Of a stretch of DNA of 5,072 nt, positions 1 through 5,072 are shown one piece after another. Position numbers and translations under genes: made by a program. Under the pieces are notes generated by a model. The model did no database searches. It saw only the letters and a program-made list of their open reading frames with translations, and was not told where the DNA came from. The stretch lies in assembly GCA_021821235.1 (NCBI GenBank), contig JAKACS010000314.1:1-5072 (forward strand). Direction: 5' to 3'. Source of the stretch: Bacillota bacterium (lineage in GTDB: Bacteria > Bacillota > Bacilli > Bacillales_B > DSM-18226). Each line of letters starts with the position of its first letter. Positions within the stretch are counted from its first letter, which is position 1.

Positions 1-958
1 TCTCATCAATCCTGCGAACCGCCTTCCAGCCAAGCACTTGCTCTGCTTTTAAAGGATTCGCAAAACAAACAGCGGCATCACCCGCTCGTGGCTCGACAAT
101 TGTATAGGGAATGTTAACACCGGAAGCTTCTTCAAATGCAGCCACCATTTCCAATACACTATAGCCATTTCCAGTTCCCAAATTGAATGCTTCAATCCCT
201 GTAGAAGTTGTTATTTTCTCAAGCGCCTTCAAATGGCCAATGGCAAGGTCGACAACATGGATATAATCCCGGACTCCAGTGCCATCCTTTGTTAGGTACT
301 GGTTGCCGAAGACATGCAGTTCTTTTCTTTTTCCAATAGCCACCTGTGCAATAAAGGGAAGAAGATTATTCGGAATTCCCGCTGGATCTTCGCCAATATG
401 GCCGCTAGGGTGAGCGCCAATCGGATTAAAATAGCGCAGAAGGGCAATGCTCCAGCGCTGATCGGATACATATAAATCCTGTAATATTTCTTCAATCATC
501 AGCTTGGTGCGGCCATACGGATTTAACGCTGACAATGGCGCATCTTCCGCAATTGGAACCTGTTCTGGCATACCGTAAACGGTGGCCGATGAACTAAAGA
601 CGAGTGACTTTACATTATGGCGCTTCATGACAGCAAGCAGGTTGAGGGTACCTGTGAGGTTATTTTGGTAATAATTCAATGGCTGCAAAACGGATTCACC
701 CACCGCTTTAAGACCGGCAAAATGGATCACCGCCTCAATTTTATTTTCACGAAAAACCGTATCCACTTCGTCCTGATTTAGCAAATCAACCCGATAATGT
801 TTGAAGGAACGTCCGGTAATTTCTTCGATTCGCTTGAGTGATTCCGGCTTGCTGTTGATAAAATTATCGAGAACAATCATCGTATAACCCGCGTTTAACA
901 GTTCAACGCATGTATGGCTGCCAATATACCCCGCCCCTCCGGTAACTAAGATTGCCAA
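1..958 (-). CDS. galE: UDP-glucose 4-epimerase GalE, C-terminus cut by window edge
   Basis: Interconverts UDP-glucose and UDP-galactose in the cytoplasm using bound NAD, supplying galactosyl donor to the locus. My translation from 958 gives 319 residues and still has no stop at base 1; family members are about 330 long, so roughly ten residues are missing. Seen: NAD-binding GGAGYIG at residues 7-13, FAGLKAVGES at 80-89, FSSSATVYG at 121-129 holding catalytic Ser124, the YxxxK pair Tyr148/Lys152 of the extended SDR family, RYFNPIGA at 175-182, and GVRDYIHVVDLA at 228-239. Cys298 sits where E. coli GalE has Tyr299, the position known to control acceptance of N-acetylated sugars, so UDP-GlcNAc/UDP-GalNAc activity is possible (inference). 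The start must be the TTG at 958: an in-frame TAA lies six codons upstream, no ATG or GTG lies between, and the protein then begins MAILVTGG as the family does. It follows the EpsG-like gene by 15 bases, so it is probably cotranscribed. It is visibly richer in G+C than the transferase genes. Confidence 0.97.
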   Translation of the reverse strand, partial: MAILVTGGAGYIGSHTCVELLNAGYTMIVLDNFINSKPESLKRIEEITGRSFKHYRVDLLNQDEVDTVFRENKIEAVIHFAGLKAVGESVLQPLNYYQNNLTGTLNLLAVMKRHNVKSLVFSSSATVYGMPEQVPIAEDAPLSALNPYGRTKLMIEEILQDLYVSDQRWSIALLRYFNPIGAHPSGHIGEDPAGIPNNLLPFIAQVAIGKRKELHVFGNQYLTKDGTGVRDYIHVVDLAIGHLKALEKITTSTGIEAFNLGTGNGYSVLEMVAAFEEASGVNIPYTIVEPRAGDAAVCFANPLKAEQVLGWKAVRRIDE

Positions 959-965
959 GACACTA

Positions 966-972
966 CACCCCC
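966..972 (-). promoter_or_regulatory. Ribosome binding site of galE
   Basis: On the minus strand this reads GGGGGTG, a G-rich Shine-Dalgarno variant ending 7 bases before the TTG at 958. It decides the galE start, since no ATG or GTG is available in frame downstream of the TAA at 974-976. Confidence 0.75.
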
Positions 973-973
973 A

Positions 974-2041
974 TTAGAAATATAAGCTTTTATAAATAAT
1001 ATTTAAACTGATGACATTTTCATAATAATAATAGAGAAAATAACAAATGAGCAGTATATAGTAGGCCAGTCTCTGGTCTTTCTCTCTAAATAGTTTAATA
1101 ATCCAAGAAATTAAGATTAGTTGGTAGAGATCAAAATAAATGGAGAACCTGGCAAAAATCCAGTTTTTTGTCGAGATCACCATAAAAACAAAACCAATCA
1201 TCGCCATATTGACAATAAAATCACTTTTCGGAAAGATACTTCTCAGTTTGTCTCTCCCTAAAAATGCGATCAATAGCGGTGCACCGTTTACCGCAACCCG
1301 GATAATATTGGCGCCGCCCTCTTGAAAATTCTTATATTGCCCATACTGGGAATCCTGGAGGGCAGAAAATAAAAGGGACGAAAATTGATTGAACCCAAGT
1401 ACAATGGCAATTGCAAATAACAACAGAAAAAGCGTGGCCTTTGACCATGCTTTGTAGCGAACGAGAAAATAAATCGGTATCAGTACAAGTGCACTTTCAT
1501 GAAAAGTTGATGCAAAGAGAACCACTAAAATATATTTCTTCCAATCCCCTTCGATTAGAAATTTTGTTGCGGTAAATGCGATTGCTGCAGCAAACACCTG
1601 CCTGATTCCATTCATCGAAACTAAAAACAGCCCGCCGGTTATATAGACATATGTGGCGAGCTCAATCATTCTCGAATAGTGATACAAAACACTAACAATC
1701 AACACGTTGGTGATCAGTGCTGTCGTGAATACCAAAATTTGCGGGTCACTAGAATACATTTTTAACATCATTTGCAAAATGCCAAACCCGATATCTTTTT
1801 GCGTTTTTACAAATTCCCAAGTGTAATTATTGATCGAAAATGAATGCTTATAAAAATACGTATCCCCAATATCTGACCGCAGGCCTGATATAAGCACTAA
1901 AGACAGCATTACCACAAGAACAAGGAGTTTATTTGGTTTTATGATTGAATTGCCATATGGAGTAACAGCCGTCATTGCAAAATATCGTGAAAAAAATGAA
2001 GCGATAAACACGATGAAAAGATTCATCCATAGAATGGTCAT
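974..2041 (-). CDS. EpsG-family polytopic membrane protein, probable Wzy-type polysaccharide polymerase
   Basis: A 355-residue protein dominated by hydrophobic segments, for example at about 6-25, 38-53, 101-120, 128-142, 168-193, 202-217, 247-262, 275-291, 302-316 and 326-342. Segment ends are judged by eye. Features match the EpsG family, whose B. subtilis member is of similar length and belongs to the biofilm exopolysaccharide operon: RSDIGDTYFY at 55-64 after the second segment, NGIRQVFAAAI at 144-154, HESALVLIP at 181-189, and ARFSIYF at 297-303. By family knowledge it would join lipid-linked repeat units into polymer at the outer membrane face; substrate and linkage cannot be read from sequence. 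The ATG at 2041 follows the GT2 stop by 20 bases and has AAAGGA upstream; a second Met at residue 6 is a weaker alternative. The stop TAA is in the same frame as downstream galE. Such polymerases diverge strongly, so family placement is firmer than exact activity. Confidence 0.88.
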   Translation of the reverse strand: MTILWMNLFIVFIASFFSRYFAMTAVTPYGNSIIKPNKLLVLVVMLSLVLISGLRSDIGDTYFYKHSFSINNYTWEFVKTQKDIGFGILQMMLKMYSSDPQILVFTTALITNVLIVSVLYHYSRMIELATYVYITGGLFLVSMNGIRQVFAAAIAFTATKFLIEGDWKKYILVVLFASTFHESALVLIPIYFLVRYKAWSKATLFLLLFAIAIVLGFNQFSSLLFSALQDSQYGQYKNFQEGGANIIRVAVNGAPLLIAFLGRDKLRSIFPKSDFIVNMAMIGFVFMVISTKNWIFARFSIYFDLYQLILISWIIKLFREKDQRLAYYILLICYFLYYYYENVISLNIIYKSLYF

Positions 2042-2051
2042 CCTGCTTGAT

Positions 2052-2057
2052 TCCTTT
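2052..2057 (-). promoter_or_regulatory. Ribosome binding site of the EpsG-family gene
   Basis: Minus strand AAAGGA, 10 bases before the ATG at 2041, within the 20-base gap after the GT2 stop. It is a moderate match at the long end of normal spacing, and supports the first ATG over the Met at residue 6. Confidence 0.55.
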
Positions 2058-2061
2058 GTTC

Positions 2062-2964
2062 TTAATTATTTTTCATTACAGTTGCTTTATTGGTATTTTG
2101 TAAATAAAGATAAAGTAAAATTCCAAAGGGAATGGAAAACAAAGTTATGAAAAACCTTGGAGACTCAAAGAGAAATTTATAATTTTTTATCATTAAGCTA
2201 CTTGAAACATAGTGAATAGACTCTCTAAATCGATCTTTTAGCAATGGGGTGTTTGCCAGTGCAACTTTGCGAAAAAAAGAAAAACCCCTTGGGTTTCTTT
2301 TATATTGATTAATAATATTCATGCTAGAACCATCCTCTAAGTACTCTACATGACAAAAAATCTCATTCACAACCAGCAATGGACATAGTTGATCAATTAG
2401 GATGTATTTATAGCTCAGGGGACAGTATTTTTCTCCAGGGAAAATAGGATATGGCGATGTTTTTTTTGTTAAATCGGATCGATAAACCAATTTCTTATCA
2501 CCGTTAATTTTATACTTCCCATGTATGTCCATTAATGTAGAAACCTTCAAGTCTGCAGGAAATTTTGTTCCAATAACATTTCCATCTGGGGTGGCATCTA
2601 ATCCTATTATGCCAGCATACTGTTGCCCCCCATTTTCATTCCAAAAACGTATAATCTTGTCTACAGCGTCATATGGCATGTAGTCATCTGAGTCAATACA
2701 TACATTTAGTTCAGTATTGATTAATTCATAGGCAGTATTATGCGCCCCATGCATCCCTTTGTTTTCTTGATAATGATATCTTATTTTGATTCGTTTTTCC
2801 GAAATCCAACTTTGGACTAGTTCTTTTGTATGATCAACCGACCCATCATCAATAATTAACCATTCAAAGTCCATACATGTTTGTTGCTTGAGACTTTGAT
2901 AACATTTATGAAGAGTATAAGCACGATTAAATGTAGGCGTAAAAACGGTCAGCGTTGGTCTCAA
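2062..2964 (-). CDS. GT2 family (GT-A fold) glycosyltransferase with C-terminal membrane segment
   Basis: A 300-residue inverting transferase that would move a sugar from a nucleotide donor to the growing repeat unit on the cytoplasmic face; donor and acceptor are unknown. Numbered from the TTG at 2964: first strand and loop LTVFTPTFNRA at 5-15, LIIDDGS at 36-42 for nucleotide binding, DSDD at 91-94 as the metal-binding DxD, GEKY at 177-180 whose Glu may be the catalytic base, and YLEDGSS at 208-214. A hydrophobic stretch at about 271-288 probably anchors the C-terminus to the membrane, followed by a short polar tail. I prefer TTG 2964 because GGAGG lies 8 bases upstream. The in-frame GTG at 2979 overlaps that GGAGG site, has no good ribosome site of its own, and would only add MEEEK before the family-typical beginning. 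The gene overlaps the previous one by 38 bases (53 if GTG is used), suggesting translational coupling. A run of eight A lies at 2460-2467. Confidence 0.92.
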   Translation of the reverse strand: MRPTLTVFTPTFNRAYTLHKCYQSLKQQTCMDFEWLIIDDGSVDHTKELVQSWISEKRIKIRYHYQENKGMHGAHNTAYELINTELNVCIDSDDYMPYDAVDKIIRFWNENGGQQYAGIIGLDATPDGNVIGTKFPADLKVSTLMDIHGKYKINGDKKLVYRSDLTKKTSPYPIFPGEKYCPLSYKYILIDQLCPLLVVNEIFCHVEYLEDGSSMNIINQYKRNPRGFSFFRKVALANTPLLKDRFRESIHYVSSSLMIKNYKFLFESPRFFITLFSIPFGILLYLYLQNTNKATVMKNN

Positions 2965-4057
2965 TTTTTCTTCCTCCACTTAATACTGTTACTAGACTAT
3001 TTAAAACAAGTCGATCAGGCCTTACATATTGATGGTAATACTCATAATTTTTCGCCATCATTTTGTACCTAAGATGATCATTATTTAACAATGTATAGAT
3101 TTGTTTAACACATTCCTCTGGGGTTTTAAATGCAAGATAATTTTCTCCATTAACTAAAGCACCAGGTACGTCATAGTGTAATTCTTCTGTCACAATTGCC
3201 CTGCTGGCAGAAATATACTCCGCAAATTTCCAACCAATTGATTCATGTAAACCCATTGTTGCAATACAAATCGATGATTCTTTTACTTTTTTTAGATAAT
3301 TATTTCGTTTTGTCATACTTTTATCTTGAAGCACTAATTCGGGATAATATTTAGTTGAAAATGGTGAAGGCGTTATTCCTCCATAAAACTTATCACCAAA
3401 TTCTGTCTTACAAAATGAAATACATTTGGCACGTTGCTCATTAATATAGATTCTTTCTTCTTTTTTTACAGAAGAAATTCCATTCACTCCATCACCATTA
3501 CTATCCCAAAGTCTTGCCATTAATAGGATTTTAGGATTCGTTTCTTTAAGTGGTGCATTTTCAAAGCTCTCAATCGTGTATAGACCGTTATAATATTGAG
3601 AGAATGGAAGCATCCGAATGAATTTTTTTACTTTTTCCTTCTTTGGGTCACAAGGAGCAGGTAGATGTGCAAAATTCCCTTTCATAGTAACCATATAGTT
3701 TAAACCGAGTGGAAATAGTTTTTCCCTATGTTTTAATTTAGAATTATATCTGTTGCTAAAACTTCTTTTAAAATAATAATCATATTTGTTTAGTAAATGA
3801 TTCATAAACGCTACATAATCTTGATTATCGTCTAAAAGGTTATCGTAACCATCATTCAAATCATATAAAATTTTTATTTCCTCGTTACAAATAACCTCCA
3901 TCATATTATATGGAAGCCGATCCCGATCGTAAGTTCTCTGTTTTTCAATTTCTAATTCAATAATTCCTTGATGTTTTAGCATCAAAAAGCCAGCAGTAAT
4001 CTGGTAAAGATGTAGAGGCACCTCTCCCAATCGAATTAAACATCTTATTTTAGACAT
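2927..4057 (-). CDS. Divergent GT-B glycosyltransferase (family 1/4-like)
   Basis: A 376-residue protein with no signal peptide or membrane segment, so probably cytoplasmic. The C-terminal half looks like a GT-B nucleotide-sugar domain: the strand KILLMARLW at 176-184, SSICIATMGL at 261-270, then GLHESIGWKFAEYISAS at 269-285, where Glu272 and Glu280 make the E-x7-E pattern of retaining GT4-type enzymes, then VNGENYLAF at 302-310 and a helical end through about 358. The first 170 residues, which should hold the acceptor domain, show no motif I recognise. DSNGDG at 185-190 resembles a calcium loop but is probably coincidental. Neighbours imply a role in repeat-unit assembly; the sugar is unknown. 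ATG 4057 is 17 bases after the previous stop and has GAGGGG 7 bases upstream. The last residues, from about 364, are encoded in the overlap with the GT2 gene and look like an extension past the fold. This is the most A+T-rich gene here. Confidence 0.87.
   Translation of the reverse strand: MSKIRCLIRLGEVPLHLYQITAGFLMLKHQGIIELEIEKQRTYDRDRLPYNMMEVICNEEIKILYDLNDGYDNLLDDNQDYVAFMNHLLNKYDYYFKRSFSNRYNSKLKHREKLFPLGLNYMVTMKGNFAHLPAPCDPKKEKVKKFIRMLPFSQYYNGLYTIESFENAPLKETNPKILLMARLWDSNGDGVNGISSVKKEERIYINEQRAKCISFCKTEFGDKFYGGITPSPFSTKYYPELVLQDKSMTKRNNYLKKVKESSICIATMGLHESIGWKFAEYISASRAIVTEELHYDVPGALVNGENYLAFKTPEECVKQIYTLLNNDHLRYKMMAKNYEYYHQYVRPDRLVLNSLVTVLSGGRKIETNADRFYAYI
2973..2977 (-). promoter_or_regulatory. 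Ribosome binding site of the GT2 gene, inside the upstream coding region
   Basis: Minus strand GGAGG, within AGTGGAGGAA, a near-perfect Shine-Dalgarno core 8 bases before the TTG at 2964. It lies inside the last codons of the upstream transferase, where the same bases encode part of SGGRKIE. It favours TTG over GTG 2979, which overlaps the site. Confidence 0.8.
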
Positions 4058-4064
4058 GATCGAA

Positions 4065-4070
4065 CCCCTC
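4065..4070 (-). promoter_or_regulatory. Ribosome binding site of the divergent GT-B gene
   Basis: Minus strand GAGGGG, 7 bases before the ATG at 4057, in the 17-base gap after the upstream TGA at 4075-4077. Good spacing supports this ATG. Confidence 0.7.
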
Positions 4071-4074
4071 AGTG

Positions 4075-5072
4075 TCAGGCTGTTTCCCTACTTTTTGTGA
4101 ATTTGTTCATTCGCTTTAAATAAAAATTTTGAATCCAACTAGCTGAAACCGTTATGTCATACCCCCGTTCTTTAATGAACTTTAATGGATCCAATTTAAT
4201 GTTGGAATTTTGAATGATCATTTGCACCCAGCTCTTGGGTGAATTTTTAATGCTTGCATAATGAATAAGTCCAGCACCCATATTCACTTCGTCGGAAATC
4301 ACATCCGAAATCACACACGGTATTCCTGCAGCTTGTGCTTCAATTAATGATACGGGTAGACCCTCATGTAAAGAAGGAAACACTAGAACATCCATCCCTT
4401 GAAGGACACGGTTTACATCGCTTCGAACTCCTAAAAAGCGAACATTAGACAACAAACCCATTTGTTGCACCTTTTTTTCAATAAAAGGTTTTAAGCTTCC
4501 ATCTCCTACTAAAATCAATACTGAATGGGGGTTACATTTAACTAATTCTGCAAAAATCTTAATTAAAAAGATGTGATTCTTTTGTTCATTAAAGCGGCCA
4601 ATGTGCCCTATTACAAATTTTTCATTTCCGATCCCTAGTTCTGCTCTCATTTTCTCGCTTATTACTTTAGAGAATTGAAATTGTTTTAAATCAATTCCAT
4701 TTTTTATAATGGTCGCGGTCGTTGATTTTTTTCCAAATAACCACTTTGCGGCTTCCATCGAACATGCAAACAGTTCCGTTGCATTGGAAGGAATCAACTT
4801 TCCTGAATACCATTTGTAGATTTTTGTTGCTATGCCGCCTTCACTTTTTGTATTATGGCTATGTGAAATTCGAATAGGAATTCCTGCTTTTTTAGCTGCC
4901 TGGAGCACCAAGCCACTCATCTTATCCAAATGAGAATGAACAATCTTGTATTGATTTTTAGAAAAAAAGTCATTCAATACGTGAATGTATTTAAAATGGC
5001 CAATGTCTGAAATGTAAGGAATTCTGTGAATTTTCCCGCCCAATTGAATGATCTCATGGTCACAAACACCTT
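4075..5072 (-). CDS. GT4 family glycosyltransferase (EpsF/CapM-like), N-terminus cut by window edge
   Basis: A retaining GT-B glycosyltransferase that would add a sugar to the lipid-linked repeat unit in the cytoplasm. The frame is open to the window edge, giving 331 visible residues counted from the codon ending at 5068. The TTG at 5043 is not the start, because the frame upstream reads GVCDHEIIQ, typical of the segment before LGGKIHRIPY in this family; about 50-60 N-terminal residues should lie outside. Seen in visible numbering: IVHSHLD at 43-49 and RISHSHNT at 67-74 from the acceptor domain; IIKNGID at 121-126 region; IGHIGRFNEQKNH at 154-166 opening the donor domain; LILVGDG at 186-192; and HEGLPVSLIEAQAAG at 235-249, with Glu236 and Glu244 as the E-x7-E motif. 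The end is complete, with TGA at 4077-4075. Similar length and motifs occur in EpsF and related capsule transferases; sugar specificity cannot be assigned. It lies 17 bases before the next gene, so it is probably cotranscribed. Confidence 0.93.
   Translation of the reverse strand, partial: GVCDHEIIQLGGKIHRIPYISDIGHFKYIHVLNDFFSKNQYKIVHSHLDKMSGLVLQAAKKAGIPIRISHSHNTKSEGGIATKIYKWYSGKLIPSNATELFACSMEAAKWLFGKKSTTATIIKNGIDLKQFQFSKVISEKMRAELGIGNEKFVIGHIGRFNEQKNHIFLIKIFAELVKCNPHSVLILVGDGSLKPFIEKKVQQMGLLSNVRFLGVRSDVNRVLQGMDVLVFPSLHEGLPVSLIEAQAAGIPCVISDVISDEVNMGAGLIHYASIKNSPKSWVQMIIQNSNIKLDPLKFIKERGYDITVSASWIQNFYLKRMNKFTKSRETA

Noticed and set aside
292..495. Minus-strand open frame of 67 codons
   Set aside because: It lies wholly inside galE in another frame, while the galE frame carries the family motifs here (RYFNPIGA and downstream).
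1140..1325. Plus-strand open frame of 61 codons
   Set aside because: Antisense shadow of the EpsG-family gene, with no ribosome site or recognisable protein features.
1941..2150. Plus-strand open frame of 69 codons
   Set aside because: Antisense to the start of the EpsG-like gene and the end of the GT2 gene, both of which have strong motifs; nothing supports it as a gene.
2282..2296. Perfect 6-base inverted repeat AAACCC/GGGTTT with a 3-base loop
   Set aside because: It is within the GT2 gene over codons for NPRGF, has a short stem, and lacks a following T-run positioned for termination.
2927..2979. Frameshift joining the GT-B and GT2 genes into one protein
   Set aside because: The GT2 protein begins exactly where its family does and has its own well-spaced GGAGG site, and the GT-B protein has a complete C-terminal domain, so two overlapping genes explain it.
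2881..3072. Plus-strand open frame of 63 codons
   Set aside because: Antisense across the GT-B/GT2 overlap, without a ribosome site or known motif.
4225..4241. Perfect 6-base inverted repeat CACCCA/TGGGTG with a 5-base loop, followed on the plus strand by AATTTTT
   Set aside because: It resembles a weak terminator only on the antisense strand, the stem is short, and it lies inside the GT4 coding region; chance is the simpler reading.
5041..5043. TTG at 5043 as the start of the GT4 gene
   Set aside because: The frame is open to the window edge and the upstream residues fit the family, so it is an internal leucine codon.

Overview
The window is a stretch of an exopolysaccharide or capsule assembly locus, with every gene on the minus strand and the transcript reading from position 5072 down to 1. 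The low G+C content, Gram-positive-style Shine-Dalgarno sites (GGAGG, GAGGGG, GGGGGTG), use of TTG starts, and an EpsG-type membrane protein next to galE all suggest a Bacillaceae-like Firmicute. Genus cannot be told from the sequence alone.

Layout in transcription order: (1) a GT4-family glycosyltransferase cut at its N-terminus by the window edge (5072-4075); (2) a divergent GT-B glycosyltransferase (4057-2927); (3) a GT2 (GT-A fold) glycosyltransferase whose start lies inside the end of the previous gene (2964-2062); (4) a polytopic EpsG-family protein, the likely Wzy-type polymerase (2041-974); (5) galE, UDP-glucose 4-epimerase, starting at a TTG and cut about ten residues before its C-terminus (958-1). 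Gaps are 15 to 20 bases or negative, each gene has its own ribosome binding site, and I see no internal promoter or terminator, so this looks like one operon continuing beyond both edges. No stretch longer than 20 bases lacks a gene.

Inferred working model: the three transferases add successive sugars to a lipid-linked repeat unit on the cytoplasmic face, the EpsG-like protein polymerises the exported units, and GalE supplies UDP-galactose and perhaps, from its gatekeeper cysteine, UDP-GalNAc. Initiating transferase, flippase, chain-length control and tyrosine kinase genes are not in this window.

Base composition is uneven. Hand-counted 60-base samples give 29 G+C at 541-600 (galE), but 15 at 3241-3300 and 11 at 3721-3780 (the divergent transferase), which fits the mosaic build of polysaccharide loci. 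I found no RNA gene, mobile element, CRISPR array or clearly new system. The points most worth a second look are two TTG starts (one creating a coupled overlap), the gatekeeper Cys in GalE, and the poorly recognisable N-terminal half of the middle glycosyltransferase.
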